A DNA stretch of 64,000 nucleotides from assembly GCF_000721705.1 (NCBI RefSeq), contig NZ_JOJL01000008.1, positions 124,001-188,000 of the forward strand, read 5' to 3'. The notes beneath the pieces are model-generated. The model was not told where the DNA came from and made no database searches. It saw nothing but the letters and a program-made list of their open reading frames with translations. This DNA comes from Actinoplanes subtropicus. Its GTDB lineage: Bacteria > Actinomycetota > Actinomycetes > Mycobacteriales > Micromonosporaceae. Made by a program: the position numbers and the translations under genes. Shown in pieces: positions 47,263-55,580 of this stretch. The number at the start of each line of letters is the position of its first letter. The first letter of the stretch is position 1.

Positions 47263-48399
47263 TCAATTGGACAGGCGGTAGCCGCGCTTGACCACGGTCT
47301 GGACCACGCCGGGCGCTCCCAGCCCGGCGCGGAGCCGGGCTACCGCCATCTCCACCGCGTGCTCGTCGGCGCCGCGGGGCAGAGCGTGCAGCAGGGCCGC
47401 CCGGGAGAGCACCCGCCCGGGCGCGGCGGCCAGCGCCCGCAGCACGGCCATCGGGGCCGGGGCGAGCGGCCGCAGCTCGCCGTCCACGATCGCGGCGTGC
47501 CCCCGCAGGGTCAGCGCGTGGCCGGCCACCTCCAGCGAGACCGCCCGTTTCGGCAGCTCCTCCACGATCGTGCGGACCAGGGCGCTGAGCCGGGCCCGGG
47601 CCGGCGCCACGATCGGCACCTGGAGCGGGCGCAGCGGGGCCGCGGTGACCGGGCCCACGCAGGCCACCAGGACATCGGTACGCAGCGCCGACAGCAGATC
47701 CTCGCCGGCCGGCTCCCCGGCCCGCAGCAGGGCGTTGACGGCCGCCGCCGAGGTGAACGTCACGGCGTCGACCAGGCGCCCGGCGATCAGATCGACCAGC
47801 CGGTGCAGCGGCGCCGAGTCGGTGGGCGGCGCCCAGCGGTAGACCGGCACCTCGATCACCCGGGCGCCGGCCGCCTCCAGCGCCTCGGTGTACTCGGGCT
47901 GGCTCTCCCCGTGCAGCTGCAGGGCGACGGTGAGTTTCGATACGTTTCGGGCCACGAGGTGGTCGACGACCTCCTCGTAGCTCTCCCCCTCGGGGGCCCA
48001 GCTCTCCCGCAGGCCGGCCGAGCGGATCGCGGCGCGGGCCTTAGGACCACGACCGATGAGGTACGCCCGGGCGAGCATCGCCCGCAGCGCCTCGGCCAGG
48101 CCCCAGCCCTCGGCCGCCTCCAGCCAGCCGCGCAGGCCGATACCGGTGCTGACCAGCACGATGTCGGGCGGTGACTCCAGGCAGGCCCGGGTGGCGGCGC
48201 GCAGCTCGGTGTCGTCGGCGATCGGGACGATGCGCAGCGCGGGAGCCAGCACGACCCGGGCGCCGCGGCTCTCCAGCAGGCCGGCCAGCTCGTCCCGCCG
48301 GCGGTCGGCGGTCACTCCGACCGTGTAGCCGGACAGTGGCGCGGCCAGGGCGGCCGCCTTGATCGCCGTCCGTCGCGTTCCCCCGGTCCGGTCGGTCAT
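47263..48399 (-). CDS. HemD-like domain fused to winged-helix DNA-binding domain (NnaR-like)
   Basis: This is a 378-residue fusion. Residues about 25-270 are a uroporphyrinogen-III synthase-like domain (GYTVGVTADRRRDEL, VLVSTGIGLRGWLEA, VDAVTFTSAAAVNALL). Residues about 285-378 are an OmpR-type winged helix (LAPAPMAVLRALAAAPGRVLS, DEHAVEMAVARLRAGLG, VVKRGYRLSN). The same architecture is known in the Streptomyces nitrite/nitrate regulator NnaR. ATG 48399 follows GGAGG by 10 bases. It is convergent to the conservon. A regulatory rather than haem-biosynthetic role is more likely, as no other hem genes are adjacent. Confidence 0.85.
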   Translation of the reverse strand: MTDRTGGTRRTAIKAAALAAPLSGYTVGVTADRRRDELAGLLESRGARVVLAPALRIVPIADDTELRAATRACLESPPDIVLVSTGIGLRGWLEAAEGWGLAEALRAMLARAYLIGRGPKARAAIRSAGLRESWAPEGESYEEVVDHLVARNVSKLTVALQLHGESQPEYTEALEAAGARVIEVPVYRWAPPTDSAPLHRLVDLIAGRLVDAVTFTSAAAVNALLRAGEPAGEDLLSALRTDVLVACVGPVTAAPLRPLQVPIVAPARARLSALVRTIVEELPKRAVSLEVAGHALTLRGHAAIVDGELRPLAPAPMAVLRALAAAPGRVLSRAALLHALPRGADEHAVEMAVARLRAGLGAPGVVQTVVKRGYRLSN

Positions 48400-48882
48400 C
48401 CGGCGGGGGCCTCCGCATCGAGGTCGAGAAGTCGCGGTGTGGCCGGCCGGTCCACCGAAGGGCACGCTCGGAGTCCGCCGTCCTCAGCGTCGACCCGCTC
48501 CCATGTCACGCCTGCGATCTCCGCCGTACCTCCGTCCGGCGCACACCGCGACTTCTCCTCACCGCACCGGCTCGCCGGCGCGGCGGTCACCGTCAGGTCC
48601 GTCCTCAACCCCGACGGTGGCCTGTCAATAGTGCTCCGTCCGGGCACGTGGCGGCTATGCCTTGCCCGCGTCCTCCCCGGGTGCGCACCATTGGCCATGT
48701 CCGAAGCCTGCCGGTGGGGGATTTCGACGTGACGTCCCGTTTGTTTCCAGCCTGCTAAGAGGTGGCGTCGTCGTCTCCGGATCCCGCTGTCGGGTGCGCC
48801 GTAGGGCCGGAGTATGCTTGATGCGCTTATCCTTGGGGGTCCGGCAGTTTTTCTTGGGGAGACCGGCAGGGCCGCCATCGTT
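48400..48882. other. Non-coding divergent region upstream of the HemD/NnaR-like gene and rplM
   Basis: Together with the rplM leader, this forms a 622-bp gap. Open frames on both strands here lack a ribosome site, family resemblance or proper codon bias. It should hold the promoter of the minus-strand regulator gene. No repeat, hairpin with T-run or RNA gene was recognised. A short AT-richer patch (48826-48860) surrounds CTTATCCTTGG. Confidence 0.5.
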
Positions 48883-48912
48883 TTGACCACGCGCCGCGCG
48901 GCCGGGTATTGT
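48883..48912 (+). promoter_or_regulatory. Predicted rplM-rpsI promoter
   Basis: TTGACC (48883-48888) and TATTGT (48907-48912) are spaced by 18 bases, about 110 bases before rplM. This is a good vegetative promoter match. Confidence 0.6.
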
Positions 48913-49021
48913 TGCCTGCTGTTGTGTGACAGCTGCGAGCGTTCCCCTCGGGTACGCTTGACGTTCGCGCTCGACGCGACCAGCGCGCGACCCCAGACCG
49001 ACGACAAGACAAGGTAATTCT

Positions 49022-49465
49022 GTGCGTACGTACAGCCCGAAGCCGGGTGAGATCGAGCGTCAGTGGCACATTATCGACGCTTCTGACGTCGTCCTGGGCC
49101 GCCTGGCTACCCACACCGCCAACCTCCTGCGTGGCAAGCACAAGCCGACCTTCGCGCCGCACGTCGACACCGGCGACTTCGTGGTGATCATCAACGCGGG
49201 CAAGGTGGCGCTCACCGGCAACAAGCGGCAGACCAAGGTGGCGTACCGGCACTCCGGTTACCCCGGTGGTCTCAAGCAGGTCGGGTACGAGGAGCTGCTG
49301 ACCAAGCGCCCGGAGAAGGCGATCGAGCTTGCCGTCAAGGGCATGCTCCCGCACAACAAGCTCGCGCGGCAGATCCTCAAGAAGCTGAAGGTCTACCCGG
49401 GCGCCGAGCACCCGCACGCCGCTCAGCAGCCGAAGCCGTTCGAAATCACCCAGATCGCGCAGTGA
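49022..49465 (+). CDS. rplM: 50S ribosomal protein L13
   Basis: L13, 147 residues, is an early assembly protein of the 50S subunit. It starts at GTG 49022: [40 protein letters not shown] and KMLPHNKL-like [19 protein letters not shown] are typical. It is followed by rpsI in the universal rplM-rpsI pair. Confidence 0.99.
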   Translation: MRTYSPKPGEIERQWHIIDASDVVLGRLATHTANLLRGKHKPTFAPHVDTGDFVVIINAGKVALTGNKRQTKVAYRHSGYPGGLKQVGYEELLTKRPEKAIELAVKGMLPHNKLARQILKKLKVYPGAEHPHAAQQPKPFEITQIAQ

Positions 49466-49485
49466 GCGCGGGAGAAGGCAGCAGC

Positions 49486-49983
49486 ATGTCCGACATCATC
49501 GAGCCCGAGGTCGTCGAGACCGTCGAGGAGCCCGCTGAGACGGTCGTCGTGGTCGAGACGCCCGCGCCGGCCCCGGTCCGCGCCCCGCGTCCCGGTGACC
49601 GTCCGATCCAGACCGTCGGCCGCCGCAAGGAGGCCATCGTCCGGGTGCGCCTCGTCCCCGGCTCCGGCAAGATCGTCTGCAACGGCCGGGAGCTGGAGAA
49701 CTACTTCCCGAGCAAGGTGCACCAGCAGCTCATCCGCGAGCCGCTGGTGACCGCCGAGAAGGCCGAGCAGTTCGACGTGATCGCGAACCTCCGCGGCGGC
49801 GGCATCACCGGCCAGGCCGGCGCGCTCCGCCTCGGCATCGCCCGCGCGCTGATCACGAGCGACCCGGACGACCGGCCCGCCCTGAAGAAGGCCGGCTTCC
49901 TCACCCGGGACGCCCGGGTCAAGGAGAGCAAGAAGTACGGTCTCAAGAAGGCCCGCAAGGCTCCGCAGTACTCGAAGCGCTGA
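49486..49983 (+). CDS. rpsI: 30S ribosomal protein S9
   Basis: S9, 165 residues, reaches P-site tRNA with its C-terminal arm. ATG 49486 is chosen because GGAGAAGG lies 7 bases upstream; an in-frame GTG at 49462 that overlaps rplM is also possible. The core starts at [17 protein letters not shown] and ends [12 protein letters not shown], with the catalytic-neighbour SKR tail. About 38 residues of acidic, Pro/Val-rich extension precede the core. Confidence 0.98.
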   Translation: MSDIIEPEVVETVEEPAETVVVVETPAPAPVRAPRPGDRPIQTVGRRKEAIVRVRLVPGSGKIVCNGRELENYFPSKVHQQLIREPLVTAEKAEQFDVIANLRGGGITGQAGALRLGIARALITSDPDDRPALKKAGFLTRDARVKESKKYGLKKARKAPQYSKR

Positions 49984-49995
49984 TCGCTTGTCAGG

Positions 49996-50040
49996 CGGCC
50001 GGGTAACGCCCCTCACCACTGGGGGCGTGCCCGGCCGTTT
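49996..50040 (+). terminator. Terminator after rpsI
   Basis: CGGCCGGG (49996-50003) pairs with CCCGGCCG (50030-50037), with an inner GCCCC/GGGGC stem, and is followed by TTT. It ends the rplM-rpsI unit 26 bases before glmM. Confidence 0.75.
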
Positions 50041-50066
50041 GCATTCCCACTGAAAGGACGGCGCCG

Positions 50067-51407
50067 ATGGGGCGACTGTTCGGTACCGACGGCGTGCGCG
50101 GGCTCGCCAACGGCGACCTCACCCCGGAACTGGCCCTCTCCGTCGCGATCGCCGCGGCCCGGGTCCTCGTCGAGAGCGACCGCAGCCACCAGCCGCTGGC
50201 GATCGTCGGGCGGGACCCGCGGGCCAGCGGCGAGATGCTCGAGGCCGCCGTCGTGGCCGGGCTGACCAGCGCCGGCGCGAACGTGGTCCGGGTCGGGGTG
50301 CTGCCCACGCCGGCCGTGGCGTACCTGGTCGCGCAGACCAACGCCGACCTCGGCGTGATGCTCTCCGCCTCGCACAACCCGATGCCGGACAACGGGATCA
50401 AGCTGTTCGCGGCCGGCGGCACCAAGCTGCCGGACGAGCTCGAGGCGCGCATCGAGCAGGCGATCGAGGACGGGCACGGGCTGATCGGCCGGCCCACCGG
50501 CGAGGGCATCGGCCGGGTGCACGACCTGCTGGACGGGGCCGAGCACTACATCAAGCACCTGGTCGGGTCGATCCCGCACCCCCTCAACGGCCTCAAGGTC
50601 GTGGTCGACTGCGCGAACGGGGCGGCCAGCGAGGTCGGGCCGACCGCGTACGAGGAGGCCGGCGCCGAGGTCATCGCGATCCACGCCGAGCCGGACGGCC
50701 TGAACATCAACGACGGCTGCGGCTCGACGCACATGGAGGTCGTCCGCGAGCGGGTGGTGGCCGAGGGCGCCGACCTGGGCATCGCGCACGACGGCGACGC
50801 CGACCGGTGCCTCGCGGTCACCGCATCGGGTGACATCGTCGACGGCGACCAGATCATGGCGATCCTGGCGCTGGCGATGCGCGACGCCGGGACGCTGACC
50901 GAGGACACCCTGGTGGCCACGGTGATGAGCAACCTGGGCCTGCGGATCGCGATGAAGCAGTCCGGCATCCGGCTGATCGAGGCCAAGGTCGGCGACCGGT
51001 ACGTGCTGGAGGAGCTGAACGCCGGGGGCCTGGCGCTGGGCGGCGAGCAGAGCGGGCACATCGTGATGCCGGCCTTCGCCACCACCGGGGACGGCGTGCT
51101 GACCGGCCTGCACCTGATGGCCCAGCTGGCGGCGACCGGCAAGTCGCTGGCCGACCTGGCCGCGGTGGTGCACAAGCTGCCGCAGGTGCTGATCAACGTA
51201 CGGGTCGGCGACCGCGAGGCCGGGGCCAAGGCGCCCGCCGTGCTGGCGGCCGTCGCGGCGGCCGAGGCGGAGCTGGGCGAGACCGGGCGGGTGCTGCTGC
51301 GCCCGTCGGGGACCGAGCCGCTCGTCCGGGTGATGGTCGAGGCCGGGACCGAGGAGCAGGCCCGCGAGGTCGCCACCCGGATCGCCGACGAGGTCAAGGC
51401 CTTCTGA
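50067..51407 (+). CDS. glmM: Phosphoglucosamine mutase
   Basis: GlmM, 446 residues, converts GlcN-6-P to GlcN-1-P for UDP-GlcNAc and peptidoglycan. The phosphoserine is Ser102 in SASHNP, the same number as in E. coli. The metal loop is DGDADRC, and GGEQSGHI and [12 protein letters not shown] are the sugar and phosphate sites. AAAGGA precedes ATG 50067. glmS, the preceding step of the pathway, lies 2.2 kb downstream. Confidence 0.98.
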   Translation: MGRLFGTDGVRGLANGDLTPELALSVAIAAARVLVESDRSHQPLAIVGRDPRASGEMLEAAVVAGLTSAGANVVRVGVLPTPAVAYLVAQTNADLGVMLSASHNPMPDNGIKLFAAGGTKLPDELEARIEQAIEDGHGLIGRPTGEGIGRVHDLLDGAEHYIKHLVGSIPHPLNGLKVVVDCANGAASEVGPTAYEEAGAEVIAIHAEPDGLNINDGCGSTHMEVVRERVVAEGADLGIAHDGDADRCLAVTASGDIVDGDQIMAILALAMRDAGTLTEDTLVATVMSNLGLRIAMKQSGIRLIEAKVGDRYVLEELNAGGLALGGEQSGHIVMPAFATTGDGVLTGLHLMAQLAATGKSLADLAAVVHKLPQVLINVRVGDREAGAKAPAVLAAVAAAEAELGETGRVLLRPSGTEPLVRVMVEAGTEEQAREVATRIADEVKAF

Positions 51408-51410
51408 TCC

Positions 51411-52586
51411 TCAGGGGCGGCTCAGTTTCGACAGACGCTGGGCCGCCTCGTCGATCACCTCTTCGCGCTTGCAGAAGGCGAAGCGGATCAGGTGCCGCCC
51501 GGCCTCCTGGTGGTCGTAGAAGACCTGGGTGGGCACGGCGACCACGCCACAGCGGCCGGGCAGCTCGCGGCAGAAGTCGGCGCCGTCCGTGCCGCCCAGG
51601 GGCGTGATGTCGGCGGTCACGAAATAGGTGCCCTCCGAGGGCAGGACGGTGAAGCCCGCCTCGTCGAGGCCGGTGACCAAGCGGTCGCGGCGGGCCTGCA
51701 GGCCGGCCCGGAACTCGCTGAAGTACTCGTCGGGCAGGCCGAGAGCGACCGCGACGGCCGGCTGCAGGGGGCCGGCATTCACGAAGGTCAGGAACTGCTT
51801 CACCCGGGCCACCGTGGCGACCAGCGCGGCCGGGCCCGTGGCCCAGCCGACCTTCCAGCCCGTACACGAAAAGGTCTTTCCGGCCGAGGAGATCCGCAGC
51901 GTGCGCTCGGCCATGCCGGGCAGGCCGGCCAGCGGAACGTGCGGCTCGGGCGCGTCATCGAAAACCAGGTGCTCGTAGACCTCGTCGGTCACCGCGTAGA
52001 CATCGTGCTCCCGGCACAGCTCGGCGATCAGGGTGAGCTCGGCGCGGGTGAAGACCTTGCCGGTCGGGTTGTGCGGCGAGTTGAGCAGCACCAGCCGGGT
52101 GCGCGGCCCGAAGGCCGTCCGCAGCTCACCCTCGTCGAACCGGTACCGGCCGTCCGGGCCGGGGCGGAGGGTGACGGGCCGTCGTCCGGCGCCGGCCAGC
52201 GTGATCGAGGCGGCGTACGAGTCGTAGTACGGCTCGAAGCAGACCACCTCGTCGCCCGGCTCGCAGAGGCCCAGGATCGCGGCGGCGACCGCCTCGGTGG
52301 CGCCCGCGGTGACCACGACCTCGCCGTCCGGGTCCCGTTCGAGGCCCCAGAAGCGTCGCTCGTGGTCGGTGATGGCCGTGCGCAGGGCCGGGATGCCATA
52401 CAGCGGCGGGTACTGGTTGGCCATGCCGTGCCGGGCCACCGCGTCGAGCATCTCGGCCGGGCCGTCGGTGTCCGGGAAGCCCTGGCCCAGGTTGATCGAG
52501 CCGGTCCGCACGGCCAGCGCGGACATCTCGGTGAAGATCGTGGTGCCGAACGCGCGCATGCGCTCGACCAGCGGATCCCGGGTCAT
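51411..52586 (-). CDS. PLP-dependent class I aminotransferase
   Basis: A 391-residue fold-type I aminotransferase. The PLP lysine is Lys237 in SSAGKTFSCTGWKVGW, and Asp201 in TDEVY pairs with the pyridine nitrogen. NSPHNPTG and the C-terminal RFAFCK arginine site are intact. It resembles kynurenine/methionine aminotransferases and the actinobacterial proteins named DapC. Substrate cannot be fixed from sequence. Its ATG overlaps the stop of the upstream MmpS-like gene by four bases. It converges on glmM, the stops being 3 bases apart. Confidence 0.88.
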   Translation of the reverse strand: MTRDPLVERMRAFGTTIFTEMSALAVRTGSINLGQGFPDTDGPAEMLDAVARHGMANQYPPLYGIPALRTAITDHERRFWGLERDPDGEVVVTAGATEAVAAAILGLCEPGDEVVCFEPYYDSYAASITLAGAGRRPVTLRPGPDGRYRFDEGELRTAFGPRTRLVLLNSPHNPTGKVFTRAELTLIAELCREHDVYAVTDEVYEHLVFDDAPEPHVPLAGLPGMAERTLRISSAGKTFSCTGWKVGWATGPAALVATVARVKQFLTFVNAGPLQPAVAVALGLPDEYFSEFRAGLQARRDRLVTGLDEAGFTVLPSEGTYFVTADITPLGGTDGADFCRELPGRCGVVAVPTQVFYDHQEAGRHLIRFAFCKREEVIDEAAQRLSKLSRP

Positions 52587-53395
52587 GACAGCGCCAGGTG
52601 GGTGCAGGTCGTGGTGGCGAACGCGGACCGGCCGGAGGTGTTCGTCTTGACCTCGTCGCCGTCGACCAGCGCCCGGCACTTGACCGTGCCGTCGGTGGCG
52701 CCGAGCCGCACCGCGACGACCGACAGCAGGGCCGGGGTCTGCACGGTGGTGCTGAACTTCCACGGCAGGTCCACCTGGGCGAGCCGGACCGGGGCGTCGC
52801 CCAGCTTCTGCAGGTAGATGATCGAGACCGGGCCGTCGCCGGAGACCTCGTAGGTCACCGAGATCGTCCGGCCGGTGGCCTCGGTCGGCAGGTCGGTGGG
52901 CAGGCCCGGCAGGTTGGGCACTTCGGTCGGCAGGTTGTCGAACGGGGCGGTGGCGGTCTCCTTGGCCTTCTCGGCCTTCTCGGTGATGCTGCGGCTGATC
53001 AGCACGCCGGCCGTGGCGATGCCGCCGCAGAGCAGCAGGGTGACCGCCAGGATCACGGCGATGATCGGCGCGCTGCTCTTGCGTGGAGGCGGCGGCGGAG
53101 CGTAGCCCGGCGGCGGGTACCCCTGCGGCGGATAGCCCGGTGGGGGACCATACGCGCCGTAGTCGGGGGCGTAGCCCGGGGGCGCGTAGTTGACCGGCGG
53201 CGGCTGGGCCGGGAACTGCGAGGTCGGCGGGGAAGCCGGCTCGGGGATCGGGGCCTGCCCGGGCGCGTATGCGGGCGGTTGATATGCCTGCGGCTTTTCC
53301 GAGAGCGCGTCCCCGGAGGTCGTCGACCACGGCTGTCCCGAGATCGGGGCGCCGGCGGTCGGATCCGGCGGCGGGTTGTCGGGCTGGTTGGTCAC
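52583..53395 (-). CDS. MmpS-like membrane protein with Pro-rich cytoplasmic head
   Basis: This is a 270-residue protein: a Pro/Tyr/Gly-rich N-terminus (about 1-104, many PPGY repeats), one membrane helix (about 110-134), and an extracytoplasmic domain beginning TISVTYEVSGDGPVSIIYLQ that resembles the MmpS domain of mycobacterial transport accessory proteins. Two Cys (KCRAL and TTTCTHLAL) may form a disulfide. GTG 53395 follows GGGAGAG by 4 bases. No MmpL transporter lies nearby. Confidence 0.75.
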   Translation of the reverse strand: MTNQPDNPPPDPTAGAPISGQPWSTTSGDALSEKPQAYQPPAYAPGQAPIPEPASPPTSQFPAQPPPVNYAPPGYAPDYGAYGPPPGYPPQGYPPPGYAPPPPPRKSSAPIIAVILAVTLLLCGGIATAGVLISRSITEKAEKAKETATAPFDNLPTEVPNLPGLPTDLPTEATGRTISVTYEVSGDGPVSIIYLQKLGDAPVRLAQVDLPWKFSTTVQTPALLSVVAVRLGATDGTVKCRALVDGDEVKTNTSGRSAFATTTCTHLALS

Positions 53396-53500
53396 GCGTC
53401 TCTCCCGGTCCGGGCGCGGCCCATCGGCGCGCAAGCTGACGGTACGCCAACTACGCCACCGCCTGGGCGCTGGGCATCGGCTCTTCGGTCACCACACGAA

Positions 53501-53553
53501 CACACTTTCGAGCAGAACGGGTGCTCGAAAGTGTGCTTCGCGAGCATGCGAAG
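53501..53553. promoter_or_regulatory. Paired inverted repeats before glmS
   Basis: CACACTTTCGAGCA (53501-53514) is a perfect inverted repeat of 53522-53535 (14 bp, 7-base spacer). Directly after it, CTTCGC (53536-53541) pairs with GCGAAG (53548-53553). They lie in the 186-bp divergent gap between the MmpS-like gene and glmS, 28-81 bases before the glmS ATG, where an operator would be expected. Confidence 0.65.
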
Positions 53554-53568
53554 TGAGCGGTCGTCGGC

Positions 53569-53574
53569 TACGCT
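53569..53574 (+). promoter_or_regulatory. Predicted -10 box for leaderless glmS
   Basis: TACGCT lies exactly 7 bases before ATG 53582, with no ribosome site, as expected for a leaderless transcript starting at the A of the ATG. Confidence 0.5.
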
Positions 53575-53581
53575 GCCCCGC

Positions 53582-55465
53582 ATGTGTGGCATCGTGGGTT
53601 ACGTCGGCAGTCGGCCGGCGCTCAGTATCGTTCTCGACGGCCTCCGCCGGCTCGAGTACCGCGGATACGACTCCGCGGGGGTGGCCGTCGTCGACGACGG
53701 CACCGTCCTGACCGAGAAGAAGGCCGGCAAGCTGGCCAACCTGGAGAAGGCGCTCTCCGAGCGGGCCGACGACGGCATCGCCACCGGCAGCACGGCGATC
53801 GGGCACACCCGGTGGGCCACGCACGGCGGCCCGACCGACCGCAACGCCCACCCGCACCTGTCCGCCGACGGCCGGGTCGCCGTCATCCACAACGGCATCA
53901 TCGAGAACTTCGCCCGCCTGCGCCGCGAGCTGGAGGCGACCGGCGTCGAGTTCGTCAGCGACACCGACACCGAGTGCGCGGCGCACCTGCTCGCCGCCGA
54001 GGTCCGCGCGCTGCGCGAGGCCGGCACGGTGCAGGGGCCGCAGCTGCTCGCCGAGGCGATGCGCCGCACGGTCCGCCGGCTCGAGGGCGCCTTCACGCTG
54101 CTCGCCGTGGACACCGAGATGCCCGACGCGGTGGTCGCCGCCCGGCGCAACTCGCCGCTCGTGGTCGGCCGCGGCATCGGGGAGAACTTCCTGGCCAGCG
54201 ACGTCTCCGCGTTCATCGAGCACACCCGCGAGGCGATCGAGCTGGGCCAGGACCAGGTCGTGCTGATCACCCCGGCCGCCATCGAGATCACCGGCTTCGA
54301 CGGCGCCGCCGCCAAGGGCCAGGAGTTCCACATCGACTGGGATGCCTCGGCCGCCGAGAAGGGCGGCTACGACTACTTCATGCTCAAGGAGATCGCCGAA
54401 CAGCCGCAGGCGATCGCCGACACGCTGCTCGGCCGGCTCTCCGACCGCGGCGACATCATCCTCGACGAGGTCCGCCTCACCGACCAGGACCTGCGCGACG
54501 TCGACAAGATCTTCATCATCGCTTGCGGCACCTCCTACCACGCCGGGATGGTCGCGAAATACGCCATCGAGCACTGGGTGCGCATCCCCTGCGAGGTCGA
54601 GCTCGCCAGCGAGTTCCGCTACCGGGACCCGATCCTCGACCGCTCGACGCTGGTGATCGCGATCAGCCAGAGCGGCGAGACGATGGACACCCTGATGGCG
54701 CTGCGGCACGCCAAGGAGCAGAAGGCGCGGGTGCTCGCCATCTCCAACACCAACGGCTCGACGATCCCGCGCGAGTCGGACGCGGTGCTCTACACCCACG
54801 GCGGCCCCGAGATCGCGGTGGCCTCCACCAAGGCGTTCCTGACCCAGCTGGTCGCCTGCTACCTGATCGGGCTGCACCTGGCCCAGATCCGCGGGGTCAT
54901 GTACGCCGACGAGGTCGCCGCCGTGGTGGAGAAGCTGCAGAGCACGCCGGAGAGCCTGACCCACCTGCTGGGCCAGATGGAGGAGGTACGCGAGCTGGCC
55001 CGCGACCTGAAGACGGCCTCGACGGTGCTGTTCATCGGGCGACATGTCGGCTACCCGGTGGCCCTGGAGGGCGCGCTGAAGCTGAAAGAGCTCGCCTACA
55101 TGCACGCCGAGGGCTTCGCGGCCGGCGAGCTCAAGCACGGCCCGATCTCGCTCATCGACGAGGGCACCGCGGTCGTCTGCGTGGTGCCCTCGCCGGCCGG
55201 CCGCGGCGTCATGCGGGACAAGGTCGTCTCCAACATCCAGGAGGTACGCGCCCGCGGCGCCCGCACCATCGTGATCGCCGAGGAGGGCGACGACGGCCTG
55301 CGCGCCTTCGCCGACCACCTGATCCCGGTGCCGCACACGCCGACCCTGCTGGCGCCCCTGATGACCACGGTGCCGCTGCAGATCCTGGCCTGCGAGATCG
55401 CGGCGGCCCGCGGCCTCGACGTGGACCAGCCCCGCAACCTGGCCAAGTCGGTCACGGTCGAGTAG
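53582..55465 (+). CDS. glmS: Glutamine-fructose-6-phosphate aminotransferase
   Basis: GlmS, 627 residues, makes glucosamine-6-phosphate, the first step to UDP-GlcNAc. Cys2 is the N-terminal nucleophile after Met removal (MCGIVGYVG). The glutaminase domain (about 1-250) has HTRWATHG and HNGIIENF. Two SIS domains follow (CGTSYHAG, SQSGETMDT; then LFIGRHVGYPVALEGALKLKE). The C-terminus PRNLAKSVTVE is standard. Any start upstream of ATG 53582 would displace the essential Cys2. No glmS ribozyme is seen upstream. Confidence 0.98.
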   Translation: MCGIVGYVGSRPALSIVLDGLRRLEYRGYDSAGVAVVDDGTVLTEKKAGKLANLEKALSERADDGIATGSTAIGHTRWATHGGPTDRNAHPHLSADGRVAVIHNGIIENFARLRRELEATGVEFVSDTDTECAAHLLAAEVRALREAGTVQGPQLLAEAMRRTVRRLEGAFTLLAVDTEMPDAVVAARRNSPLVVGRGIGENFLASDVSAFIEHTREAIELGQDQVVLITPAAIEITGFDGAAAKGQEFHIDWDASAAEKGGYDYFMLKEIAEQPQAIADTLLGRLSDRGDIILDEVRLTDQDLRDVDKIFIIACGTSYHAGMVAKYAIEHWVRIPCEVELASEFRYRDPILDRSTLVIAISQSGETMDTLMALRHAKEQKARVLAISNTNGSTIPRESDAVLYTHGGPEIAVASTKAFLTQLVACYLIGLHLAQIRGVMYADEVAAVVEKLQSTPESLTHLLGQMEEVRELARDLKTASTVLFIGRHVGYPVALEGALKLKELAYMHAEGFAAGELKHGPISLIDEGTAVVCVVPSPAGRGVMRDKVVSNIQEVRARGARTIVIAEEGDDGLRAFADHLIPVPHTPTLLAPLMTTVPLQILACEIAAARGLDVDQPRNLAKSVTVE

Positions 55466-55538
55466 CCGCCACGCTCTGCCTAGGAGGCGCCGGGTTCTCA
55501 CCGGGCGGCGTCCGGCTCCTCCGGGGCGCTGGTGATGC

Positions 55539-55580
55539 CCGGCGCTCATCGGGCGGTGTCCGGCGCTCATCGGGCGGTGC
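55539..55580. repeat. 21-bp tandem direct repeat at the end of the DUF1023 gene
   Basis: Two copies of CCGGCGCTCATCGGGCGGTG plus one base (55539-55559 and 55560-55580) lie between glmS and the convergent hydrolase gene. The hydrolase stop codon is inside the second copy. Confidence 0.8.

Noticed and set aside
48439..49007. Open frames on both strands in the gap between the HemD/NnaR-like gene and rplM
   Set aside because: No ribosome sites, no domain resemblance, Arg/Pro/Ser-rich translations and mutual overlap; treated as non-coding.
53396..53581. glmS ribozyme
   Set aside because: The 186-bp gap lacks the known ribozyme core and is too short for it together with a normal leader; the hairpins seen are simple inverted repeats.
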